Shown here: positions 9,428 to 18,251 of the stretch, in pieces
Position numbering within the stretch: position 1 is the stretch's first letter
Layout of the letters: each line of letters starts with the position of its first letter
Origin: Lachancea mirantina
Lineage: Eukaryota; Ascomycota; Saccharomycetes; Saccharomycetales; Saccharomycetaceae
Assembly (NCBI GenBank): GCA_900074745.1
Contig: LT598467.1
Location: 124,001-188,000 of the forward strand
Direction of reading: 5' to 3'
Length of the DNA: 64,000 bases
Notes under the pieces: generated by a model
What the model was told of the DNA's origin: nothing
The model's database searches: none
What the model saw: the letters and a program-made list of their open reading frames with translations, nothing else
Program-made: the position numbers and the translations under genes

Positions 9428-9918
9428 GCTCGACAACATTACGTAATTAGAATACTTACGAAAAGTAATGTCTTACGATATTCTACGATCGTTTCCATGA
9501 GCAGATTCGTTCCTTTTATGAAGGCGTCTTCAAAAAATTATCCTGCCACAACGTTGGCTGTGCGGATCGGTACACGGGATAGTAAACACCCAAATTAGAA
9601 AAGTCGTTTCAAGGATCGGCGTCTACGAGAAGCAAAGCAGCACCAATTCCACTGCCACAACATCTGGGGTTCCAGGATCGTGGCTGTGACGCAACTGAAA
9701 AAAGGAAGACATTGTTTTGGTAGCCGTCTAGGTAAACAATCGACTTGGGTGTACTGCAATCTTTTCCAGCATCGGCAAGGGTTTGGTGAGGACGAGGTTA
9801 CAAAAGTTGAACGTAAAATAAGCCGAGTTTGAACAGATATCTTTATTGCCAGCTCGATCTCTAGACACCCTTCGAAAGCACTCCAAAGCGAACTTTTTAC
9901 CAGAAGAATTCATTACAA
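9428..9918. other. PRM1-CAF120/SKG3 intergenic region
   Basis: A 491 bp spacer between tandem genes. I recognised no motif, repeat or RNA gene in it. Confidence 0.5.
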
Positions 9919-12900
9919 ATGAAAAGGCTTTTTTCGGGTCCCAAGTCACCGACGTTAGATTTCTTGTCGCCGCCTAAACCGTTTCAGGACGCTGAAAAAG
10001 GCGGGCAAAGGTCTAGATCCTCGTCTTTCTCACGAGTTTTTTCGTCGTCTGACAGTTCCCCGCGACGTAGTCCGGGAGCTCTCGACGACGTCGCAACACC
10101 GACGTCGTCGGTGACGCCTGAACTCGTCCCTATTGTCACACTGTTGTCAGCCCAGGCACACCGGCGGTATCACGAAGGAATTTTTTTGATTCTGAAGGAT
10201 CTCAATAGCGACGGGTCTCCAGCTGAAAGAAAATGGAAAGAAGTGTATGCTGTTCTGCTGGGCACTCAGCTGGCGTTATGGGATGCTAGGCTTTTGGCTG
10301 AGAACAATCACGATCCGGACATGCTAATGAAAGCGACTTCCAAGCCCACTTACATCAACTTGACGGATGCCAACTTTAGGCCGCTCGATTCCAAAGAAAA
10401 TGTCGTTACGGGCAGCGATAAGAAACTGAAGAATAGCATAGTGCTGTCGACGACACTCAAAAACAGGTATTTCATTCAACTGAGTGATAAGGAAGCTTTC
10501 AACCAATGGCATGGGGCCATGCGACTGAGCGCATTCGAGTTCACGTCGCTGCAAGAGGCTTATACTGGCGCTTTCCTTTCGACCAAAGGATCAAAGCTCG
10601 GAGATATTCGTGTTATCCTTGCGGACACCAAATTTGATTATGAAGACTGGGTCAGTGTAAGATTTGGTGCCGGTATGCCTTGGAAGCGTTGTTATGCCGT
10701 TATTTCTCAACCAACCAAGAAAAGCTCTAAAGGCAAACGCTATTGCGGTGAAATTAACTTCTTCGAAAACGATAAGAAAACGAAAAAATCACAGGCGATG
10801 ACCACAATCAAAGATGCAGATGCAATGTATGCTCTTTATCCATCGTCTCCCACGTTGATTGATTCTTCCACTATAATAAAACTTGAGGGTTCTGTTAAGT
10901 TCGGTAAAAAAGATGAGCCTAAACAAACTGACATTTTTATAATGCCCGAAAAGCATTATGCTGTTCCTGGCTATGATACTATCATTCGGTTTTTGGTGCC
11001 CAGTATGAACGCATTTCAGCTCTATGGTAGACCCGAACGTTTGATTGCCGACAGGTCCAATTTCGACTCATTACTTTTCGGATTACCAACCTTACCTCAT
11101 GTCCACTATTTGCAAACCGAAGATTTGCACCCTTTGATCAATTCAGTTTCAAGCAAAGATTGGTCTGTTTTGGAATGGAGAAAGCATATTAAGACCATTT
11201 TGTCTAAAAGACTCAATAAAGGATACACCGGATGCGGATCTAGCGAAGGATTAACAGGTGCACTTTCGTCACCTGCCATCAGTACCAACGAATTGTTCGA
11301 CACTACTCCCATCCAGACCTCGCCTCTGATAGCTACCGTAGCGAAATTTAGTGGAGAACAGCACTCTGATGGTGTCAGTACCCCTGTGTCTTTGAGAGGT
11401 CCCACAAATTTAAGAAATGTGGTCGACTCATTTTCTGACGTCGATGACTCTGAACGGAATCGTCCAATGACGGACATGAATGTTTCAAATGGTTTGGCAG
11501 ATCCATCTATGCTTGAGAGGAAGCAGAAGGAGAGGGTTTTGAAAGCCACGAAACCAACCATTGAGATTCAGCACTCGAACTTTGAGAGTATTGAGCAAAT
11601 GACTGCTCCTAACGATTCTAAAATAAGCAGCTCTCATGGTTTAATGTCGAGAAAATCGGAGCTATCTAACATTTACGACAAATATGCGGAAGATCCTTTC
11701 GGCTCTACAGGCGGGGTGCGGCCATTGGCGGCGTCAGAATCTGATAACCGGGATTCAGTTGGCGCTTACGATAAGTATATGGGATCTCCAAACGTGAAAA
11801 AGTTTGACATTTCTACCTTAAGGCACTCCGATAGTTCTGAGGCGACAGAGCACACGCGTCACTCAGGATCTTTCAAAGAAACCCAAAGTAGATCCAAAAC
11901 AAATGGTGAAGCTCTCACATTTAGACAAAACAAGGACGACGTATTGGGAGATTTTTACAGTCTTTCAGAACAAATCGCACAGATTGATCCTCAAAATTCA
12001 ATCAAAAGTAAAGACTTGGATTCGCGACAATCTGAGGACTTTAATTTTTTGGCGAGTGGTAATGAAACTGGCGAGGACAACGTTTTTGATCCGGATTTCA
12101 TGGAGCAGAACCAAATGTTGGAAACTGAAAGTAGTTATGCTTTGAATGAGAAGAAATTTCATCAGAGTGAAGAGGATCTCACCGGAAACCAGCAGGCTGA
12201 CTACCATGACATGCGATTGCAATCCAGTTACGTAACAGAGCCTCGTCCTCTGCCTAAAATTCGCGGGCAGGCGGGTGATAGAACTCCCGTTAAGCAGATT
12301 CCGGGCTCGCAAGTTGACTCAAGGGGGAAATCACAGGGAGGAATAAGGCATTCTCCAGGCTATACAGACTTAAGTGCGCCAAGACAGGATATAGCAGCCG
12401 CGAGAAGTGGGACCGTCACGCCCACTAAAGGCCAATCACAGCCAATGGCTGGACGTCCCCCGCCAACTATGGTACCACATGCCGTTAGCAAGCCTCCTAC
12501 GATGCAAATGCCTCGCAGACGAGCAGCTCACCAGCAAATTGGGCAGCAAATGCCACAGCAAATGCCACATCAAATGCCACAGCATATGCCACATCAGATG
12601 CCCCAACCAATGGCTCAACAGATGCCCCAGCCATCCAATCTCGCATCGTTTCCTAGACCGATTGGCCAGAATGGACCTTACACAAAAACGGATGGTCGAC
12701 CTCCTTATTCAAACTGGCCTAGTGGCTCGCCTGCAGGTTATCAGCCTCATAATTACAATATGGGCCCACAATTTGCGCAACAACCTGTGTTTTCTAAGCA
12801 AAATGTTATGCCTCGGCCTCAAGGTTACAATAATGCGCGTATAAATCAGGGTACCATGGGCGCACCAAGCAAACCCGCTCAGAAGCCTCGGTCACCAATG

Positions 12901-12978
12901 ACAGGTGGGTTTTCCCAGTATATGCCTTCGACGGCCAACCAAACGAATCCATATGTTGCCAATCCATATTCCAATTAA
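9919..12978 (+). CDS. CAF120: PH-domain protein, Caf120/Skg3 family
   Basis: A 1019-residue protein matching the Caf120/Skg3 pair of S. cerevisiae (about 1060 and 1026 residues). A pleckstrin-homology-like module spans about 75-205, with the blocks RRYHEGIFLILKDL, KWKEVYAVLLGTQLALW and RYFIQLSDKEAFNQWHGAMR. A second, related segment follows, with PWKRCYAVIS near 252-261. The C-terminal half is disordered and rich in Ser and Asp. It ends in a Gln/Met/Pro repeat tract near 875-905 and a Pro/Asn/Tyr-rich tail. Caf120 was found with the CCR4-NOT complex, and Caf120 and Skg3 localise to bud and neck. The gene sits between PRM1 and MDL1, merging YNL278W and YLR187W, so one gene stands for both. Confidence 0.92.
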   Translation: MKRLFSGPKSPTLDFLSPPKPFQDAEKGGQRSRSSSFSRVFSSSDSSPRRSPGALDDVATPTSSVTPELVPIVTLLSAQAHRRYHEGIFLILKDLNSDGSPAERKWKEVYAVLLGTQLALWDARLLAENNHDPDMLMKATSKPTYINLTDANFRPLDSKENVVTGSDKKLKNSIVLSTTLKNRYFIQLSDKEAFNQWHGAMRLSAFEFTSLQEAYTGAFLSTKGSKLGDIRVILADTKFDYEDWVSVRFGAGMPWKRCYAVISQPTKKSSKGKRYCGEINFFENDKKTKKSQAMTTIKDADAMYALYPSSPTLIDSSTIIKLEGSVKFGKKDEPKQTDIFIMPEKHYAVPGYDTIIRFLVPSMNAFQLYGRPERLIADRSNFDSLLFGLPTLPHVHYLQTEDLHPLINSVSSKDWSVLEWRKHIKTILSKRLNKGYTGCGSSEGLTGALSSPAISTNELFDTTPIQTSPLIATVAKFSGEQHSDGVSTPVSLRGPTNLRNVVDSFSDVDDSERNRPMTDMNVSNGLADPSMLERKQKERVLKATKPTIEIQHSNFESIEQMTAPNDSKISSSHGLMSRKSELSNIYDKYAEDPFGSTGGVRPLAASESDNRDSVGAYDKYMGSPNVKKFDISTLRHSDSSEATEHTRHSGSFKETQSRSKTNGEALTFRQNKDDVLGDFYSLSEQIAQIDPQNSIKSKDLDSRQSEDFNFLASGNETGEDNVFDPDFMEQNQMLETESSYALNEKKFHQSEEDLTGNQQADYHDMRLQSSYVTEPRPLPKIRGQAGDRTPVKQIPGSQVDSRGKSQGGIRHSPGYTDLSAPRQDIAAARSGTVTPTKGQSQPMAGRPPPTMVPHAVSKPPTMQMPRRRAAHQQIGQQMPQQMPHQMPQHMPHQMPQPMAQQMPQPSNLASFPRPIGQNGPYTKTDGRPPYSNWPSGSPAGYQPHNYNMGPQFAQQPVFSKQNVMPRPQGYNNARINQGTMGAPSKPAQKPRSPMTGGFSQYMPSTANQTNPYVANPYSN
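12541..12633 (+). repeat. In-gene Gln-Met-Pro trinucleotide-phase repeat
   Basis: About ten imperfect copies of a 12-base unit of the type CAGCAAATGCCA encode (Q/H)-(Q/M)-M-P variants inside CAF120/SKG3, residues about 875-905. The copies differ by CAG/CAT and ATG changes, as expected of a coding minisatellite that changes length by slippage. Confidence 0.85.
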
Positions 12979-13948
12979 AATACTTCCACTTTTTCCACTC
13001 ATTTTTACTGGCTTGTCAAGATTATAAGAATTCGCCACCTTGATTATACTGAGCATCTGTTGCTGCGAAGCCCGGGGGGCATCTTTGTATTATTATATTG
13101 TCACAAAGTAATTTCGAACATATGTAGTTGAGAAGTTTTTGTTTGACACGTAGTGAGATGTATTAGGTCTTGGCGGTTGCAAAATCCCCTCGTGCATCAG
13201 TGGACCTTCGCTTAACATATTTTCGCAGCTAACGTGGTAGAAAGGAAACGCTTCTACTTCAAATTAATGGATGCAACAGCTCTCGCTTAAACTACAGCGG
13301 CAAATTCGAAGAATCATAAAACCTAGCTTCAAGAACCTAGGAATTAGAACGCTGGAATGCTCAAAATAAGCTCGACGATATTATCAATTTTTGACAATAT
13401 CATGTCTGATTTCTGAAATTTGATGAATGTGTCCATATTTAAAAGTTGAACGTAAAGTGCAAAGAAATTAATGTAGAACGTTGAAGTGTATTATGTCATC
13501 AGACCGCGTTCATTCCCACACGGTAAACTCAGGCATCAAAATCCATTGCCTCTCCAGCAGAACTCTGGTCGCCCGCTCGAGCAAGCCAATTCTGGGAATA
13601 TTTAGAAATATACCCCAAGACTTAAGACTTAATTAACCATAAAGAGGCAATTCATCAAAGCAAACTATTCTCATCCTCTTTACGTTGAAATTGATAGCAT
13701 GATAAGATGAATTAAATGATAGGTCAAACCGAGCGACTTTATAACTACATGTCTCAGCTAAGTCAATCTAATGTGACAATTAGCCAAGCCTGTCGCAGTT
13801 AAGACCTGTGAAAGGGAGCTGGATTGGTGATCCAATATGCTGGAGATTTTAAACCAAAAGTCACGTCACACGAAATAGTGTTGAACTTGTTGAAACCGCC
13901 GTTTGGGAGAACTCAGTGACTGGTTAAAGGCTCACCAATTAAAAGCGG
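12979..13948. other. CAF120/SKG3-MDL1 intergenic region
   Basis: A 970 bp AT-rich spacer. It holds an imperfect inverted repeat (GATATTATCAA at 13377-13387, TTGACAATATC at 13391-13401) and an inverted pair of CCAAT boxes near MDL1. No gene or RNA was recognised. Confidence 0.5.
13823..13836. promoter_or_regulatory. Inverted CCAAT box pair upstream of MDL1
   Basis: ATTGG at 13823-13827 and CCAAT at 13832-13836 face each other about 115 bp before the MDL1 ATG. CCAAT is the Hap2/3/4/5 site controlling respiratory genes, which fits a mitochondrial transporter. The motif is short, so chance is possible. Confidence 0.35.
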
Positions 13949-16087
13949 ATGTTGGCGGCACGAATCCGAGCAATCCCGACTGCTCGATGCAGTGCTTGGC
14001 CAATGAGAATTTCAAGTTCAATTTTTCCAAATGCCATTCGGCATTATTCGGGAATGAACGTCCCAAATACACCCAACAATATACTGCGGCATGCCGGCGA
14101 TCGAAATAAGGTTATAGATTCTCGATTTTGGCTAAGGAGATGGCAGAGCACTCAAAGTAATCGAGCTAAAAGCGACAGTAGGGGAGATGAATCGAAAACG
14201 TCAGGCTGGAAGGACATTAAACGACTCTTTGTTCTTGCCAGACCAGAATCAAGAAGTTTGTTCCTCGCTTTGGGACTCATCATTGTCTCCAGTTCGGTAA
14301 GCATGACGATTCCCAGCGTAATTGGTAAGCTAATGGATGTGGCAGAGGAAGGACGGGACAATGAGGAACAAAAAAAGGCTGGAGATGATAACGAAGAAGA
14401 AGAAGACGCTCGATCAGAAACACTACTGCATGGTCTTACGTTACCGCAGTTTTACACAGCCCTTGCGGTTGTCTTCGTAGTGGGGGCCACCGCCAACATG
14501 GGGAGAATTGTCATTTTAAAAGTGACAGGAGAAAAGCTAGTGGCCCGTTTGAGAACGCGCACACTCAAAGCAGCATTACAACAGGACGCTACATTTATGG
14601 ACAAAAGTCGGGTTGGTGATTTGATTTCGAGATTGTCTTCTGACGCGAGCATTGTGTCGAAGTCGCTCACTCAAAACATGTCAGATGGAACTCGAGCTGC
14701 AATTCAAGGTATAGCCGGCTTCGGAATGATGAGTTACATTTCCTGGAAGATGACATGCGTCATGATGGTTCTAGCTCCACCGCTCGCAGCGATGGCGCTA
14801 GTGTACGGCCGGAGGATACGGAACTTATCTCGCGCGCTCCAGACGGCAGTAGGTGGACTCACCAAATCTGCAGAGGAGCAATTGTCGTCTACCAGAACAA
14901 TCCAGGCGTACGGCGGAGAAAAATACGCCATTCACCAGTATGCCAAAGAAGTAAGGGACGTTTATCAAGTGGGATTGAAGGAGGCAATCACGTCTGGCGG
15001 GTTTTTTGGCCTTACCGGTCTAGTTGGAAACATCGCAGTTTTGGCATTGCTTTACACGGGTACTTCAATGATAAAAACAGGAACAATCACTGCAGGCGAT
15101 CTTTCGAGCTTTATGCTTTATGCAGTATACACGGGTAGTTCACTGTTTGGCCTGTCATCGTTCTATTCAGAGCTGATGAAAGGCGCGGGTGCTGCTGCAA
15201 GAGTGTTCGAACTCAACGACAGGACGCCAGCGATACACCCAACGAAGGGGAGAGATCCATTAACTCTGGATGGTAAGCCGGTGGCATACAGTAATGTCGA
15301 ATTTGCGTATCCGACTCGTCACCAGCACAAGATTTTCAATGACTTCAACCTCGAAATATGGCCTGGCGAGCACGTTTGCATTGTGGGCGCATCCGGAGGC
15401 GGGAAGTCTACAGTGGCATCCTTGTTGCTGCGGTTTTATGACGTAGATGCCGGAGCCATTACGGTAGGCGGAGTTAACATTAAGGAGTTTAACTTGAGGA
15501 AATTTCGAAGAATGCTAGGCGTAGTTCAGCAGGAGCCGTTACTGTTGAATGGCACAATTTTGGACAACATCATGTACACCGTTCCTGAACAAATTGCGAA
15601 AGACAAGGATAGAGTCAGGAGGGCTATAGGGGCGGCCAATTGCTCATCTTTTCTGACCACTTTTCCGGATGGGCTCCAGACGATGGTTGGCCCTCGTGGT
15701 GCTCAGCTCTCTGGCGGCCAAAAACAGCGAATCGCGTTAGCACGTGCGTTTTTGCTGGACCCCTCGATTTTGATTCTAGACGAAGCGACTAGTGCCCTAG
15801 ACTCGAGGAGCGAAGAAGTTGTTGCACGCACACTGCATGCGCGCCGAGAACGCGGCAAAATGACCATTTCCATCGCACATCGTCTCAGTACTATCCAGCA
15901 CAGCTCGCGGGTGGTTGTGCTTAATCGCCATGGACAAGTGGCCGAGACAGGGCCTTTCGAGCTGCTGTATGCCAATCCAGATTCTTATTTGAACAAACTA
16001 CTCAAAGAGAAAGACGGAGGCGCTTCTCTCGAAGAGCACGAGACTGAGGAGACTGCGACGGCCAATGACTCACAAGAGGGTCGTTAA
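13949..16087 (+). CDS. MDL1: Mitochondrial inner membrane ABC half-transporter (peptide exporter)
   Basis: A 712-residue half-size ABC transporter. The first 65 or so residues are rich in Arg, Ser and Ala with almost no acidic residues, a good mitochondrial presequence that supports this ATG. The transmembrane domain covers about 100-390. The nucleotide-binding domain follows: Walker A GASGGGKST at 480-488, signature LSGGQ at 587-591, Walker B and catalytic ILDEATSALD with D611/E612, and the H-loop IAHRLST. All motifs are intact. S. cerevisiae Mdl1 (695 residues) is an ABCB10-type transporter that exports peptides from the matrix. An acidic insert near 125-153 (EEEED) extends the first loop. 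It lies between CAF120/SKG3 and MET2, matching YLR188W. Confidence 0.95.
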   Translation: MLAARIRAIPTARCSAWPMRISSSIFPNAIRHYSGMNVPNTPNNILRHAGDRNKVIDSRFWLRRWQSTQSNRAKSDSRGDESKTSGWKDIKRLFVLARPESRSLFLALGLIIVSSSVSMTIPSVIGKLMDVAEEGRDNEEQKKAGDDNEEEEDARSETLLHGLTLPQFYTALAVVFVVGATANMGRIVILKVTGEKLVARLRTRTLKAALQQDATFMDKSRVGDLISRLSSDASIVSKSLTQNMSDGTRAAIQGIAGFGMMSYISWKMTCVMMVLAPPLAAMALVYGRRIRNLSRALQTAVGGLTKSAEEQLSSTRTIQAYGGEKYAIHQYAKEVRDVYQVGLKEAITSGGFFGLTGLVGNIAVLALLYTGTSMIKTGTITAGDLSSFMLYAVYTGSSLFGLSSFYSELMKGAGAAARVFELNDRTPAIHPTKGRDPLTLDGKPVAYSNVEFAYPTRHQHKIFNDFNLEIWPGEHVCIVGASGGGKSTVASLLLRFYDVDAGAITVGGVNIKEFNLRKFRRMLGVVQQEPLLLNGTILDNIMYTVPEQIAKDKDRVRRAIGAANCSSFLTTFPDGLQTMVGPRGAQLSGGQKQRIALARAFLLDPSILILDEATSALDSRSEEVVARTLHARRERGKMTISIAHRLSTIQHSSRVVVLNRHGQVAETGPFELLYANPDSYLNKLLKEKDGGASLEEHETEETATANDSQEGR

Positions 16088-16166
16088 CCAGTGGTAACTT
16101 GAGAGACCGATGACGCTTACCTGGGTGTCCATTCAAGTCACATGCCAATCACCACCCTCCTGGAGT

Positions 16167-16176
16167 TCGGCGGCTA
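16167..16176 (+). promoter_or_regulatory. URS1 (Ume6) site
   Basis: TCGGCGGCTA, followed by AAT, is an exact URS1 consensus. It lies about 430 bp upstream of MET2 and 80 bp past the MDL1 stop. Ume6 controls meiotic and some metabolic genes, and I cannot tell which neighbour it serves. Confidence 0.55.
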
Positions 16177-16256
16177 AATTTCTCGGTTCAAGTCAAGTGC
16201 CGCTTTTTCGTAATTTCTATCTCACAAATACGACAAAGCAAGTGAAAGTCCCGAAG

Positions 16257-16397
16257 TCACGTGTTATTTTTTTTCATTTCATTCCGCTCCGCAGCGTCGG
16301 TGATATAAATTCACGTGATACTCCTTTTTCTTGGTTGTTCTTCTTTTATGCTCATATAGCTTACCAAGATGTTGATTCCTTAATGCCACACTGTGGC
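16257..16397 (+). promoter_or_regulatory. Cbf1 and Met31/32 sites of the MET2 promoter
   Basis: TCACGTG at 16257-16263 and palindromic TCACGTGA at 16311-16318 are Cbf1 sites. GCCACACTGTGGC at 16385-16397 is a perfect inverted pair of the Met31/32 core TGTGGC with a one-base centre. This is the standard combination for Met4-dependent sulfur amino acid genes, and it lies 207-347 bp upstream of MET2. Confidence 0.85.
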
Positions 16398-16603
16398 TTT
16401 TGGTCGATACGAGATGAAAGAAACTAATATTTGTAGTGGTTAAGGTGGTTGAAGGTTAACTCGTTTTAGATATACTTCACTTGCCCAGGTTATTGAGATT
16501 TGTGAATAGGAGTGTTCTGGCTCCAGGAATTAAAACAACCCTTGATTATAATTAAGGATACTATTATAGACTTTTACGAGAATAACGAAATAAGTTTTGG
16601 ATA

Positions 16604-18085
16604 ATGAATGACACCCCTTTGAGAAAGTCATCGTTCAAGGAAATTGACCCCAAGGTCTTCTACGACAGCAACCCCTTTGTGAAACTCGTGCATAACCAAC
16701 GTATCGTCGAAGTTCCAGAATTGACACTAGAGTCTGGAGTTACTTTACAGAATTTCCCAATCGCCTACAAGACATGGGGTGAGCTGAATGAGCGTGGTGA
16801 CAACGTTCTGGTCGTGTGTCATGCTTTGACAGGATCGTCCGACGTGGCGGACTGGTGGGCTCCACTTTTGGGAGTCGACAAGGCTTTTGATCCTTCCAGG
16901 TTTTTGGTGGTTTGCCTGAATTCGATGGGTTCGCCGTACGGCTCATTCTCTCCTTTGAACATTAATCCTGCGACAAACGAATCCTACGGCCCTGAATTCC
17001 CCCTCTGCACTGTACGGGACGACGTGCGGGCTCACAAGCTGGTCTTGGAGTCCCTAGGGGTGAGTTCCATAGCATGTGTGATTGGTGGCTCCATGGGTGG
17101 TATGCTTGCCCTAGAATGGGCAGCTAGTTTCGGTAAGGATTATGTGCGTAATATTGTAGCGCTTGCTACTAGTGCAAGACATTCAGCATGGTGTATATCT
17201 TGGTCTGAGGCGCAAAGACAATCCATTTACTCGGACCCCAAGTACCTGGACGGCTATTATTCACTCGAGGAACCACCTACTGTGGGACTAGCAGCTGCCA
17301 GAATGTCTGCATTGCTGACTTATCGTTCTAGAAATAGCTTTGAAAGCAAATTTGCTCGTCGTCTTCCCAGCACTGTCCACCAGAAGAAATCCAATAGGAA
17401 AGACATGCCCAAGAGTTCCAATTTGCACCAACATAATTTATCCATTCACAACGATGGCCATGTCCGGACAATTGTTAAAGAGCGTACGCCAAGCACGTCC
17501 ACTATCAGCGTTTCAAGTGACACTTCTTCTGCAGACTCCCTCAAGTCAGCTTCATCTGTCACGTTATCCACTCTATCTTCTGCTGGGCCAGCAAAAGGTG
17601 CCAGCAATCTGAAGCCCGCACAGACGTATTTTTCTGCTCAGAGTTATTTGAGGTATCAAGGTGAGAAGTTCGTAAACCGTTTTGACGCTAACTGCTACAT
17701 TTCTATCACGAGAAAAATGGATACTCACGATCTTGCCCGAGACCGGATTGAAGGCGAGGAGGAAGTGGAAGAAGTTTTGAGAGCTCTGGAGCAACCATCT
17801 TTAATCATAGGTATCAAATCCGATGGACTTTTCACTTATTCAGAACAAGAGTTTTTAGCGGCAAACATACCTGATTCGCAACTGGAAAACATAGACTCTC
17901 CTGAGGGCCATGATGCTTTTCTTTTAGAATTTCACTTCATTAACGATCTCATTAAAAAATTCTTAATGAAAAATGCTAAAGAGCTGATGGAGGCACCGCC
18001 GCGGCGTCTTTGGCAAGATTACGGGAAAGGCGAAGCTATGACAAATTCACTCTTCGGAGAAGCCGAAGAAGTGACCAACTGGTGA
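16604..18085 (+). CDS. MET2: L-homoserine O-acetyltransferase
   Basis: A 493-residue alpha/beta-hydrolase-fold enzyme (S. cerevisiae Met2 is 486). It transfers acetyl from acetyl-CoA to homoserine, giving the O-acetylhomoserine that is sulfhydrylated to homocysteine in methionine synthesis. The nucleophile elbow GGSMGG places the catalytic serine at S163. The likely partners are D407 (KSDGLF) and H436 (PEGHDAF). A Ser/Thr-rich insert near 245-345 separates the two halves of the fold; the yeast orthologue has a similar insert. Oxyanion and substrate segments such as HALTGSSDVADWW and NSMGSPYGSFSP are conserved. Cbf1 and Met31/32 sites upstream support sulfur control. The first ATG is used. Confidence 0.97.
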   Translation: MNDTPLRKSSFKEIDPKVFYDSNPFVKLVHNQRIVEVPELTLESGVTLQNFPIAYKTWGELNERGDNVLVVCHALTGSSDVADWWAPLLGVDKAFDPSRFLVVCLNSMGSPYGSFSPLNINPATNESYGPEFPLCTVRDDVRAHKLVLESLGVSSIACVIGGSMGGMLALEWAASFGKDYVRNIVALATSARHSAWCISWSEAQRQSIYSDPKYLDGYYSLEEPPTVGLAAARMSALLTYRSRNSFESKFARRLPSTVHQKKSNRKDMPKSSNLHQHNLSIHNDGHVRTIVKERTPSTSTISVSSDTSSADSLKSASSVTLSTLSSAGPAKGASNLKPAQTYFSAQSYLRYQGEKFVNRFDANCYISITRKMDTHDLARDRIEGEEEVEEVLRALEQPSLIIGIKSDGLFTYSEQEFLAANIPDSQLENIDSPEGHDAFLLEFHFINDLIKKFLMKNAKELMEAPPRRLWQDYGKGEAMTNSLFGEAEEVTNW

Positions 18086-18251
18086 TAAATGAATATTGAA
18101 ATTTAAATTAATGCGCCTGCGCGTATTATTCACATAGAAAATAAAATCGCCCTTGTCTATAATGAATGATACATGAAAGTACCCTGTAGCCCACCTGCCC
18201 TGTGTCTTGCAACTGTGGTAAAAAAGAGCCGAAAGATCAAATTTATAGCTT

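Larger units (their letters stand above)
16088..16603. promoter_or_regulatory. MET2 promoter region (MDL1-MET2 spacer)
   Basis: A 516 bp spacer with a dense set of candidate sites: URS1 at 16167-16176, CACGTG boxes at 16257-16263 and 16311-16318, and a Met31/32 palindrome at 16385-16397. Frames in this stretch look non-coding. Confidence 0.7.

Noticed and set aside
16110-16427. 105-codon plus-strand frame upstream of MET2
   Set aside because: It lies over the MET2 regulatory sites and has no recognisable features.
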